Of a DNA stretch of 64,000 nt, positions 1 through 11,640 are shown one piece after another. A program made the position numbers and the translations under genes. Below the pieces are notes generated by a model. The model searched no databases. It had not been told where the DNA came from and saw nothing but the letters and a program-made list of their open reading frames with translations. The stretch is from positions 503,926,942 through 503,990,941 of the forward strand of contig NC_081410.1 of NCBI RefSeq assembly GCF_030272615.1, read 5' to 3'. The stretch is from Cryptomeria japonica (Eukaryota > Streptophyta > Pinopsida > Cupressales > Cupressaceae). Within the stretch, counting starts at the first letter, position 1. Each line of letters begins with the position of its first letter.

Positions 1-1832
1 ATAAATATTTTGATGTGATACTTAATTTACTGATTCTTACAATTCGTGCGGCAAGTTTCATATAACCACCAGAGCCGAGTTTGTGTTGCCCATGCTTTTC
101 TTGTCTTGCCTTGGTTGCCTTTGACGTGTCACTCAATCTATGAAAAGTCTGAAATATGTTAGATTATATAAATATAATGAATAATTAGTACATATTCACA
201 TTCTTAATAGTATCACATACCTTCTTATGGCATCTAGTGGTGTATTTCCTTTTTTCCTTTCAATTCTCTCCTTTGCATCCAAAATCAGGTCCTTCCACTC
301 CCTCTCTAGAATCATGGGGGGACGCTCATACTTTACGTTCTTCTCTAAATGTGTCTTGTATTGGTCCCTCACATACTTTAGATATGTGCCAGCTTTTTCC
401 AGGAGCTTAGTCTTGTTGAATGTGTCATTTCCAAACAACCCTACCATACGGTTTGTGAGTTCATCTTTTAACTTTTTTTCTTGGTCATTCCACCTTTAAA
501 GAAAAAACAAACCTGTTAGATTTAGAAAGAAACTAAAGCTACCTTTGATATAGTTCAAGAAATGGATAAAAGGAAAACTATTCTAGCAATGATATGAAAT
601 CAAAATAGTGGATAAGGGTTAGTTCACATATGATATTCCACCTTTTACGTATGGTGGGCCCAAATATCTACAATGTCATGTCATTAAGATTTTTATAAAA
701 AATATCATTTCCTGCAAAAAAAACATGGGATCATTAGTCCAAAATGAGTGATTAGTAAGTAAATTACAATTAGACTATATATAATAATAATTTTAAAGTA
801 CCTGGAACCTTCTGTATCATCAAGGGAATCAATTCTTCATCACTAACCACCAATGTGGGCTGCAACGTTCCCGTACTAGCAATACGGGAAGATCCAGGAA
901 ATGATGGTATGTTATCACCAAGTCGCCTCTAGTGCGTCCTCATGTGCATCTCCTGCCACAGTAAATGAATCCACTATGAAGTGCCTCCAATAAAGAACAC
1001 TTCAAGGGTAATAAACACATAACGAAAGAGAGAGAAAAAGAGGGATCTACCACCAGTGAGCAGGTCAACATGAGCCGGTGCAACAGACGATGTCTGCATG
1101 CTACGTGTTGCCAACATTGCAGTCGGCAATATAGTTGGGGTCGACCTCAGACCCATGTCAGCACCTGAAGAGTAATACATTAAATATATAAAACATTAAA
1201 AAAGCAAGTTCACAAGTCCAAAGGAGTGGTTTTAATATATAGAACATGGTCATCACCTAAACTAACCGCAATACCCTGATCATCGCCACCAGGATGATGA
1301 GGCCTTATAAATTTCTGTAAAAACAACACATACATATTTTAGTTAATGACATAAAAGAGAAAAAAATAGAAACCATTATTGAACTTTTGTTATTAAAGCT
1401 TTCATTACTGCTTACTTGCAAATTTTCCACTGTCCGCAACAATAGTTGCACCCTCTCTATTATCTCATCAGTTTGAGGGCTTATGGTTGCCAAATCAGCA
1501 ATCTCTTGGTTAATTTTTCTAATATTCTTTTATACCAATTGTATAGGGTTTGCGCTAAGTGTGATGTCATCAGCACATAACACTGTCGAGCGCCCCATGT
1601 CCCTATGGAGGTGCTGAGGTACTACAAGTTCCTTTCCCTTATCTTGAACATCTGTTTGTGACAAGAATATAATTAACACTATCAAAATTACTTCAAAACA
1701 CTCAAGAAAAGATCATAATGTAATAGTTTGCTTCTATCTAATTTGTACAATTACAATGAGGTTTACCTGCTCCGTAGAAGTGTCGGGACCTACACCCCTA
1801 TCTATACTATGTGGTGGATCCATGTGGCCCTA
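1..1832 (-). pseudogene. TNPA/Ptta-like second protein of CACTA element, partial, several exons
   Basis: Open segments separated by plausible splice sites can be chained on the minus strand. They are a short acidic start (about 1832-1766, MDPPHS), a coiled-coil-like segment (about 1652-1417, with TDEIIERVQLLLRTVENLQ), two short exons (about 1315-1257 and 1168-1053), an exon near 956-803, and a helical, basic domain (about 496-205 and 149-1). The last part contains KATKARQEKHGQHKLGSGGY, which fits the N-x-x-R-x-K...H..GS core of plant Ptta/En/Spm transposase proteins. The role is presumably subterminal-repeat DNA binding, as for TNPA. At least two in-frame stops (TAA near 1548, TAG near 928) break it, and the 3' end is cut by the window edge. 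Exon borders are inferred only from GT/AG and frame. Confidence 0.6.
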
Positions 1833-1934
1833 TGGCAAAGGAAAAATATAAAAATGTTAGTGAAATGAAACCAATAGACTTAGCAAAAAAACTTAATAAT
1901 ACAATGGTTTATTGGATTCATTAATTGGAAGTTG

Positions 1935-2706
1935 GCTTAAATGGTATATATATAGTATATACCACCACCATGATAGTAACTTTGTTTGTATCTATATGAT
2001 TCAAATTGTAATCGATTAGCAGCTCTTCCCCTGCACTTATTGATTTTATCGCACATACAAACATACAATTTCCCTCACGTGCCTCAAATATGCAATTGGG
2101 TTGCTTATTAGTTGACCCAAGTCATGTACTATTTATAAAACCTGCAATATTCCCTGTTGCTTTTGGCCTTCCATCAATGTATATAGCCACTCATTTACTT
2201 TGATCATTATCTTTTTGTTGTATATAATTGGCTGACAGTGCATACCTACACATACTTTTTTTATATCAAACAATCTGCATCCAATCATTATAATTGTAAC
2301 AAGGTCCAACAAACTCCATCAATTCAACAACTTTGTTGTAATTTACCTTTATGTTGTCCATGGAAAATAGGCCCAAACCATGTAATGACGAAGGTGCTAT
2401 GCGATATATCCTCTCATTAACACAAAAATCAGTGTTTATTGGAGGAAGTTCCTTGGGTACACATTGTTTCAGTAGATGTTTGTACCTCAAGGACACCTCA
2501 GTGTTGTCTTTGGTCTCATCATCATAAGAACATGACCCCCCTTGAGCAAGAAAAAACTCCATGCGTTTATTGAATTTTCTTCTAATGTTTTGACCTCTAG
2601 TTGATCTGCCTATTTGAGATCTACTACATGTTTCACTTTCCTCCTCTATTCCTGCATTTCCCTCACTCGAGGAAGACACATCTGACAAATACCTATTTGG
2701 TGATAC
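1935..2706 (-). pseudogene. SET-domain protein fragment located inside the CACTA element
   Basis: After an AG acceptor at about 2707, a single frame runs through an acidic/basic N-terminal part and then a SET fold. It contains SSLHGLGLFSMDNI (the GxG cofactor motif), VELMEFVGPCY, the GNIAGFIN stretch where canonical SET proteins have RFINHSCxPN, QPNCIFEAREGNCMFVCAI, and AGEELLIDYN (the C-terminal DYN motif). Known: SET domains are S-adenosylmethionine-dependent lysine methyltransferases. The frame is broken by three in-frame TGA codons (near 2246, 2180 and 2120), each explicable as CGA to TGA. The NHS core is replaced by N-S-T, so methyltransferase activity would be doubtful even in the unbroken ancestor. 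It lies between the transposase and the TNPA-like gene in the same orientation. Capture of a host gene by the transposon is an inference; a separate host pseudogene is the alternative. Confidence 0.75.
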
Positions 2707-3009
2707 CTGTGCACCATCAAATGAGAGAGTTAGTTGGTAATGAGAGAGATATTTTGCAAATCAGGGTAATATTGATGAAGAAGTCGGCCATAAAGTTGAT
2801 GTTGAGATTAAAATGAGTAAGTCCAATTGGGGCCTCAAGTGTTGATAACTGTAGTAGATTTGTTGCTAATGTTGAGGTTTGAAAAACTGAGGAAGTTTGT
2901 TTTTCTTGTAATTTTTAAAAAATATATTATTTTTATAAGGTGTATTGACTTATACCTGTCGATCCATGAGATTGTGCAAGATCCTCGTCAAAGGGGTTCA
3001 GGTTCCTGC

Positions 3010-3370
3010 ACCAACAATTGAGCATCATAAGCATTACATTTGTAATTTGATAAACAATAAATACTGCAATATCATAAGCATCATAAGAATCACATATGTA
3101 TCATCATATATGTAATTAAGCATCATAAGAATCACATATTTATCATCATAAACATGTAATCCATCACATACGTATCATAAATCACCATCCATCACATAGC
3201 TAATAAGTAGTCCACATTCCATAAATAAACACAAAGTTCAAAAAATGTCACATGTATCATCATAAGCATGTAATCCATCACATATGTATTTTAAATCACC
3301 ATCTATCACATAGCTAGAGGTGCATCATGAATTAATTAAGTAATGGCATTAGAATTCAAAACATATGAAT
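3010..3370. repeat. AT-rich spacer with diverged 60-bp direct repeats
   Basis: Between the transposase and the SET frame there is no gene. The stretch repeats short words such as CATCATAAGCATGTAATCC and CATCACATA. Two about 60-bp copies, near 3144-3205 and 3259-3320, align almost throughout and end in ATCACATAGCTA. Inside a CACTA element these may be TNPA-type binding arrays or simply decayed microsatellite DNA. Confidence 0.55.
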
Positions 3371-3464
3371 TATTTATGTAACCATATAAGTCAAATCAAT
3401 TTCTATCAAGATATCAATATTAAATAGACAATATAATAATCGCATCTCATACATTTCATTCATG

Positions 3465-3503
3465 TCATTGATCTTCTTCTTCATCCAACTCATCATCATG
3501 ACC

Positions 3504-3562
<59 letters not shown>

Positions 3563-6500
3563 CGTCGTCGTCGTCGTCGTCATCGTCATCATTGTGTTCG
3601 TCATCATCATCGTCATCACCATCACCGTCACCATCACCATCACCATCACCATCACCATCACCATCACCATCACCATCACCATCATCATCAATAGCAACAA
3701 CATCATCATCATCAGCTTCTTCTTCATGTACATTTCTGTCAGGAACATCATCGACTAACTGTCGATCGTGATCATCATCTATATCATCTTCTACTTCTTC
3801 GTTATCTTCTTCTTCCATCACATTATACATTATCAACCTTCCTCTTGGATCATGTCTAACAAAAAATGACCAACTCGGTTTATGTGGAACCTCCGAGTAA
3901 AATACCTGCTCACATTGACTTGGAAGAACATAGGGCTCATCCCCAGCTCATTCAAACGACCTTGTATTAAACATTGTAAATCCATTATCATGTTCGATAA
4001 CAGTTCTATCAGGATCATTTTGATTCAGTCGTAGCCTATACCATTTGATGACAAACAAAACTAATTTGAAGGAGTTAAAGTCACACTCAAGTATATCATC
4101 CAAAATGCCATAGTATCAATTTTGAGACTCTTGAGGATGTATGTCGTTTCTAGATGAAATATTGGTCACCTCAAAGACTGTAGTTATCCCAGAATCACAA
4201 GTTTTCTTCGTGTCATCCAACTGTTTGATGCGAAATTTATGACCATTGCAGCACATAGCCTTGTGGTGTTTGACCTACAATATGTCTAACATATTAAAAT
4301 TATTGCATCATGAGTTGACAAACATACAGGTGATTAATAAAATTATACGTACCTGTTGATCTCTTAAACCATATGCTAAATCAATTTCCCTTTGTGTAAC
4401 ATTGGAATCTCCATTACGATGAGCTTCTTTAACCAATGAAGCAACACCATCCCATGTTAATGTGCGACCAGAATGTTGACATCGTTCAATCGACACCATC
4501 ATCCAATCAAGATTGTTTGCAATATACAAATGTAGCACATCCCACTCCCGACCAACTGTACAAATAATTAATAGACCACTTTCAACTGATTTATTTAGAA
4601 GATGAAGAATTAATTTACTACAATAACATCTTATAATTACCTCTCAGTTTCTTCAATCTACCTTTCCCCATCAAGTGCTCCCCTTCAAATTTATTAATGG
4701 GGTTGGGATCCCAAATGCGATCTACATGGATTTTTGTTGCAAACTTAGGAAGATATTAAGTAATGTACACCATAGAACCCTCAGGATGTGCTCTTTGTCG
4801 AACCAAAGCCTTCAAAAATTTCAAGTGCCTCTCAACCATCCACATTGACCTAGTGTGTACAGGTCCACACAATTCGATCTCCTCAACTTGGTGTATGAGG
4901 TAGTGTTCTTGTGCATTGCAAAAATTTGAAGGTAGACACTTTTGCATTTCACACATTAGATGAGGGATTTTTCTCTTCCAATATTTTATATATTCCTTGT
5001 GGATTTCTTTAGATGACAACCACCTAAAAGAGATTGAAGACGCAAAAATATATAAATGAGACTTTACAAAATAATATACAATATATTGCATAACAAGTAA
5101 AACAAATGGCAAATATAATATCTATACAACAAATTGAACAAACATAACTACTTACCTCATGTATTTTCCAAGATCATATATGACTTGCTTGATATTATTG
5201 TCAAAGTGGTCTGGGAGAGATAGAGGTAGAACATACAACGACAATTATAAAATGATCTTTTCATTTTTTTCTAACATAATACAATGAAAAGTACATTCGC
5301 AGTATACAAAAATATAGTAAATACACAAGAATGCTAATTACCTTAATGAAGGTATGCCAATCATGCATTTTCATCCCTGACCCAAATTCACTCTTCTTTG
5401 ATATGAGATTATTTATGTTTGCAGCAAATCCTGTGGGAAATCAAATTTTTCATATGACTTCTTTTATAGAATTGCTTTGCTGCTCCGTTAATAACCAAGG
5501 AAGGGCACTTATATTAATCTAATCTCCATTGTTATTTGATTGAATAACATTTTTCATTGCATGATTGGATTCCACAATGTCACTACAAATTTTGACAATT
5601 TTTTCTTTGTCATGCCTTCCATCCAATATTTTCCATAATGTCTTTGTTATATTCTTTCCAGTATGCATTGTATCAAACAAATGCACAATTTGTAGCTGCT
5701 CATAGTAAGGAAACCTACTTAATTGTCTGGGATAACTTTTTAGTCCCTTTGGAAGGTGGTCATCCATGCCTTGATGACCTTCAGTATCATCAATTACATC
5801 ATCAGTAAACAAAACATGATAGAAAAATTCAAATTCCAAACATAAACCATTAGATGGAATGACATTACCTTGACGATTAATTCTATTATATTCCAACTTC
5901 CATAAGTGAGGAGTCATTCTTCGTGGCTTTGATGTAGTCTCTTCTTTCCCATTGAAAAGATGTTTTTCAGTATTCCGGTACTTATGATTTTTGTGAAGGA
6001 AGTGCCTATACTCATCAAACACCTGCTTTCCTAAACTTTTTGAATGACGGGATTTCATCTTTGGACCACAAACTAGACATGCAAATTTTCCCTTTGTTTG
6101 AAGACCTATAAGATAATGTATAATTCTATTAAATCTATTAATTTTTATAATTATAATTATCATGTGCAACTTGAACACTATAACGTACCACAAAAATGTG
6201 TTAGCCCTGGGGCATCATGTATTGTCCATACAAGCATTGCATGGAATTGAAATTGTCTTTGTCCTATTGGTCTAGAGATGTCATACATGGTCACACCATT
6301 CCGTAACTCCAACAACTCGTCGATAAGAGGCTCAATATATACATTCATATCTTTAACTTGGTACTTGCCTAGTGGAATGAACAAAAACATTACATAATTA
6401 TTATGACCATTTTATTGCAATATTTATAATTAAATGTAGATGACTATTAAATGATAAAATACCTAGAACAATCATTGCCAACATTATGTGCTCCCTCTTT

Positions 6501-7791
6501 ACTGACATCCATGGAGGAATATTATTATTGATAACAAAAATAGGCCACACCGAGTAAACAGATCTCAACTCTCCAAATGGATTGACACCATCCGCTGCCA
6601 ATGAAAGCCTGAGATTATGAGGTTCTTCTTTAAAGTGTGGCCACTTTTCCTCTATGTCCATAAATGCTGAACCATCCGCAGGAATTCAAATAATGTCATC
6701 TCAACTTCTATTGCATGCATGGTAATCCATAAATTGTGCCAAGCTAGTGCACCTGAATAATCGTTGCATACGTGGAATAATGGGAATATAACGAAGAACC
6801 TTGCGAGGCACCTTTTTTGTTATTTGATCTATTTGATATCTACTGATATGACATTCAGGGCATTCTGTTCCAAATTCATGTTGTTTATGATATATAATAT
6901 GATCATTGGGACAAGCATCTATTGTTTGATACTTCATTCCAATATCTTTCATAATGGCAGATAATTCTCGGTATGAGCGAGGTAGAATATTTGATGGTGG
7001 TATGAAAAACTCACCTATCAATCTACAGCAAAAAAAAGAAGTTTGAGGTGTTAATATAAAGAATATTAATGGTACATGATTCACCATTTATTAACTGTAA
7101 TGGCATGTATAACACACCTTAACATATGTGAGATTGTTATGTTGGATAAACCATTCATAACCTTCAAGTTCACCAACAACAATACAACAGAGAGAAGAGT
7201 CGTTTGGGAGCCTTTGTAAAGGGGCTCATATGCCTTCTCAAGAAGAGGTAAATCATGAACATCAAGGTCATCCTGATCATCATGATTAGCTGTGCCAGTA
7301 CTAAATGCCTCATGGATCAATGTATTTGTACCATCATCTTCAATTGTGTTTTCTGGTGCATGATCGTCATCTTCCATGGGATCATTATCTTCAGCTTCGA
7401 TATTCACACCTCCATGTTCCTCCACTTTGAAAACCATATTCTTCGGGTTGTGTTGGTCCATATCATGTGCCCTGAGGTGCTCAACCTATATAAAAATGAT
7501 CAACATAAATAAACCATGATCATGATCTCATTATCAAGTGATTTCTTATGTATATAAATTGTTAAAATGATATAATGAACAACTTACCAGTGGATGATAA
7601 TCATGTCCCCCTTTAATGTGACCATGCTACCTACAATGTTTCTTAGTTATTTTGATTAGAAGTCTTATAGTCTTTAAGCCCTTACAAATTTTGTAGGGAC
7701 AATAACATTTCCCATCACCTTTTCTTTTCAAGTTAGACCATAATTTAGCAATTGTCTCCTTATTTTGTTCTTCGCTGATATTATTTGACAT
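3465..7791 (-). pseudogene. TNP2-type CACTA transposase (Transpos_assoc, Transposase_21, DUF4218, DUF4216), multi-exon, broken
   Basis: This is the cut-and-paste transposase of an En/Spm element. In order on the minus strand there is an N-terminal Cys/His transposase-associated domain (about 7791-7588, CYCPYKICKG...), an acidic linker (7485-7118), and TNP2 core exons (7022-6463, 6368-6189, 6105-5519). The core shows diagnostic strings such as DACPNDHIIYHKQ, KVPRKVLRYIPIIPR, AADGVNPFG and NIPPWMSVKREH. DUF4218 follows (about 5045-4756, with CGPVHTRSMWMVERHLKFLK and ARRAHPEGS-like ending), then DUF4216 (about 4275-3835, DEPYVLPSQCEQVFY). The protein ends in an acidic, Gly-Asp and His-rich tail read from a microsatellite. 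Stops in frame include a TAG in the zinc-finger exon (about 7624), two TGA near 6700, and TGA codons in DUF4216 near 4110 and 3948. Splice borders are inferred from GT/AG and continuity of homology. Confidence 0.85.
3497..3690. repeat. Compound trinucleotide/hexanucleotide microsatellite
   Basis: On the plus strand an ATG run of about 20 units (about 3503-3562) is followed by a CGT run, then imperfect CAT units, then about ten CACCAT hexamers (about 3623-3683). Every unit is a multiple of three, so several frames stay open on both strands. In the transposase frame (minus) it encodes Gly-Asp repeats, an Asp run and a run of about 19 His. Confidence 0.9.
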
Positions 7792-7799
7792 GATCTTTC

Positions 7800-10700
7800 T
7801 TCATAGGCAAAAAAATCAGGCTATGGAAACTTCAGTGCAAAAGCTTCACAAAAATTGCAAATTGAACCAAAACCATTTAACTCTTCTTTTTCATCTTAAA
7901 ACATTGAGCTTAATAGAGAATGTATTTAATGTAGCTGATTGTGTGAATTCCTGAGCATTGTGTCTGCAAATTCTTACTAAAAATTTGCCTGTTGCAGACT
8001 TTTTGAGAGACATTTTTGAGTATTCTAAGCCTTGGTTCTTGTATTTTCACTGGTGATAAGTTGGAAACTTTATGGCAGACTTGTAGCCAATCGATCTAAT
8101 TTTGACAAGTTATACACCAAGAAAACATGCATCTAGAACTAGCATTGTTTGCAGGTCACCCCTACCCTATGCCATGGGTATATGACTACCCAGAACTCTA
8201 GTTTAAGCATTAAGTTACATTATTATTGACCTTACTTTGGGATTCTATGTATGAGATTGGAACCTTTTGTAAGGTGTGATCAATGTGCTATCATGAATGC
8301 AAAGCCAAAACCATTTTGATGAGATCATGATCCCACTAATACTATTTTGCCTTGTTAATTTTGCACCCACAAAAATGATAGAACCAGAGATAATATGCCA
8401 TCAATGCCCATATACCGACAATGCTCAAGATGAGCCACTTAGAGGTAGAGTTTAACCACTTTCCATATAGGTAGATTATCTCTAACCTTGTTTTCCCTAT
8501 AGGTAACTGATTAGGTTCATTTTAGAGTCTTATTTCCAAATATGTACCTCTATGTTAGCTTTTTGCTTTATTATTTGCTTGTTTATGCTTAATCTGGTCA
8601 ATTTTGCATAATTTTACTTAGTTCTTGCATCTTCAATGAAATTATATCTAATCATATCCAATCACATCAAAATGGAATAATTAATCATATTGTTGGTCTC
8701 TCCTAGAGGAATTAAATTGAACCAAATTGACTATTCCCCAATAAAATGTTTTGAAATGGTGAATGTATAAGTTTGTAGTTTACTTTCCTAGACTAGGACC
8801 CCATTTCATCAACATTTCACTATGAAAGCATAAATATTTTTTCTTGAAGAGAACATCTTACAGAATATGCTTCAATGTATAACGCATTTCCATAATCAAT
8901 CATTCGACTTCACATGGATAAAAGAATTCACATATTCTAAATCATGATCTGATGATGTGAACAACTCATATGCAACTATATGGCATGCAAAGCATTTATT
9001 TTAACATACACTTATTCATCCACATTGCAGGGATAACAATACAAGGCTCACATATTGGTCTAAGAGGATGCCATGGTCTCACAAAGTAACCAAGAACCAT
9101 ATGAAATGATGGTCTTGAATCCACACACAACTAGGGAGGATCCATACAATTATGTATGACTTCCCCCTTGTTTGTTTAATGGGATTAGCCTCCAAGACAT
9201 AGCCGTCAATAATCACTAAGAATGTACAAGTGGATTGTAGCTACCCATACAACAAACACTTACCCCTATCCTCAAATTTTCCCAATGTTTGATTCCTTAT
9301 ATATACTCATCCAAGGTTATCTATGTCAATCTTGATGAGGAATCACATCACAACAAAGAAGGCAACATTTAAAAATAGCAAGAGTTTCACTAAACTACCA
9401 AAGATCATAAATATTGAAAGAAAGAAAAAATAGTACCAATAATAAGTCAAATAAATGTGTTCAATTCCAATAGCAAATCAAATAGCCACAATAACTACAC
9501 AATAGAGAAAACTCACAATAGTGATTAAACTAATTCAAACAAGATAAAATAAAATTGTTGGCCCATGCAAAAAAGATGAGAGATCATCAATAATTGAAGG
9601 AAACTTCACAATCCTTAAAAGTGCACATTACATAACTATACAACTAGAAATTGTGGCTAAATAGAGTGAAAATTCATCATGACTCCAATAATAGTCCTTC
9701 ATGTGTGCATTTGTGGCATGAACACAAAAACTCCCACATGGCATGGCCATGTACCTAATGGAGAAGACATGCCTAGGCTACATGCCCAAAAAACACGACT
9801 ATAATAATAGTCCCTCATGCATGCATTTGTGGCCTTCACACTACAAATCCTAACATATCATGGCAATACACCTCATAGAGAAGACACACCTAGGGCCACA
9901 TTTCACATAGCAACGTGCCTCACAAATAAGACATACATAGGGCACATGCCACACAGCAATGTGTCTTATGGAAAAATGTGCATGCATGTCACACACCAAA
10001 GCTATATGTATACATCATGAGGCACATTCATATGTTATCAAACACAACCTATTGTATCTAACATGAGTTCCTCTCTACATGTGTGCAAATCTTCCAACAC
10101 TAATCGCCACTAATAAGGAATAATATAAAATTCATCTTCAAATATTTGTGTATGTATGGAATTGTGTCTTTGAACCCAAATCGCTACCATCAACAACATG
10201 TAACCATCACCTACACTATATCAAAATATAAGTATGGTGTGACATCATATCTATTTGCATAATGTCAAAACACATGCAAACATGAAAATCATCATAGCAT
10301 GACAAAAATCAATCTCCACATGTTGGAACAAAGAAATAAATAAGATAATAGGGTGAGAGGAACCCCATACCAAGAACCACATACCTTTCTATCGGCAATC
10401 CCATCAAGATAAATGTAGGATAGGATACCACTATGAGCCATCCAATGGTCCATTCTATGAGGAGAACTAGGGGATACTATCTTTGAAAGGTGTGGTCAAT
10501 AGAGATAATCCTTACTAATGCCACAATATGTCACCATAGCTTCTTGAGTTTTCCATTCTTCTACTTAACACCACATTTATTGAGTTCCTCAACAGCGAGG
10601 TTGGTTCTCAATAGGATGCACAAATATGTAAACACACAAGCATGGTTTCATCATACTTGTACAAAAATACAAATTCATTTTTCTAGTTAATTACTTAGTG

Positions 10701-11060
10701 TAAAAATAACTCCATTACATAACATAGGGCAATAATCACCATAAGTTTTCAAATAAACTGCCCAAACATCAATTGGAGTTACCCTTTCTAAGGTACAAAC
10801 ATAATTTATTTATAACTTCAAAATTAAAATAATCACAATACATCAAAATAAGTTCAATAGTGCATGGAAATAGACAACATGATCCATAATTAAACCCATA
10901 AATTACCCTAATTGGATATGCTAATAAAATGCTGTCTCAAATAATAGAGATTATGTTGGACCTATAATAGAGATCTAGACTTTGTTTCATCATACACAAG
11001 CATGGTTTCATCATACTTGTATCCAAATACACCATCCATAGATAGGTACTTAGTACCACA
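7800..11060. other. Gene-free AT-rich stretch
   Basis: No ORF with recognisable homology, no splice-linked frame and no LTR signature was seen on either strand. Reading frames here are short and of unbiased composition. The only structure noticed is a diverged tandem duplication at 9686-9990, listed separately. The right-hand terminus of the CACTA element presumably lies in the first part of this stretch but could not be placed. Confidence 0.5.
9686..9990. repeat. Diverged tandem repeat, about 115-bp unit
   Basis: Unit 1 (about 9686-9800) and unit 2 (about 9801-9915) both begin AATAATAGTCC followed by TCATG and GCATTTGTGGC. They continue through an ACCT-A-GAGAAGACA block to CCTAGG and CACAT. 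A third, shorter piece with AAGACATACATAGGGCACATG follows to about 9960. The units differ at many sites, so the duplication is old. No coding function is suggested. Confidence 0.6.
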
Positions 11061-11084
11061 ATCTCATGGGTACCCTTTTAGCTG

Positions 11085-11610
11085 AATTTACCCTATATTT
11101 AGGTGAATCTACCCTTGTATCATTCCTTGATCTAGTATGTCATTCCACCAATCAATAATTTTTCCATATTCTTGGGAGAATACACTATACCTTAGGTGAA
11201 TATACCATATCCTTAAATGAATCCTCCTTATCATCATCCTAAGTCCTCTTTTTGTTAAGTCTTATCCCTTCATCTTTAGGAAAATCCACCTATCCTTATG
11301 TGAATCTACTTTCTCTTAGGTGAATCTATTTCACATAAATCATTTATCTTATCCATCTTTCTTACGCAAATGGTGAATTTTTCCTATCCTTAGATGACTA
11401 CACTCCCATTTAGGTGAATCCATCTAGTTTTAGTCTCCTTCCATTATTTTGTCCAAATTTGTATCCTCTAGTTTACATGAATCTACTTGTTCTTAGGAAA
11501 ATCAACCCTATCATTCTAAGGAAAATTCACGTTGTCATCATCCTTAATCATCTACCTTTCAAGTGTATAGTCCATCCATCCTTGGGAGAATCTTACATAT
11601 TATTGAGTTC
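11085..11610. repeat. Dispersed array of a CTTAGGTGAATC-like motif
   Basis: The motif (C)TTAGGTGAATCTACC and variants (CTTAGGTGAATATACC, CTTATGTGAATCTAC, TTTAGGTGAATCCATC, CTTAGGAAAATCAACC, CTTGGGAGAATC) recur a dozen or so times with irregular spacing on the plus strand. They occupy the 550 bp immediately upstream of the phytocyanin-like gene. It looks like a decayed minisatellite; a regulatory role is not shown. Confidence 0.55.
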
Positions 11611-11640
11611 AAATCCTCATGAAATACAATCATGTTTATC

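Larger units (their letters stand above)
1..7791 (-). mobile_element. CACTA (En/Spm) DNA transposon, decayed, left end outside window
   Basis: Seen: read on the minus strand, a TNP2-type transposase with DUF4218 and DUF4216 domains is followed by a SET-domain frame and then a TNPA/Ptta-like gene, all in one orientation. Known: TNP2 plus a Ptta-type second protein is the standard coding set of plant CACTA elements. All the genes carry in-frame stops, so the copy is not autonomous. No terminal CACTA inverted repeat was found just beyond 7791, and the other terminus lies left of position 1, so the true length is unknown. The right limit given is only the first recognisable start codon of the transposase. 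Confidence 0.85.

Noticed and set aside
3462-3758. Long open frames of Met/Ile and Asp/His on both strands
   Set aside because: They are produced by the triplet microsatellite; only the minus-strand frame continuous with DUF4216 is part of a gene.
7791-8000. CACTA terminal inverted repeat at the right end of the transposon
   Set aside because: No TTGTAGTG or CACTA end could be seen; the boundary is left open.
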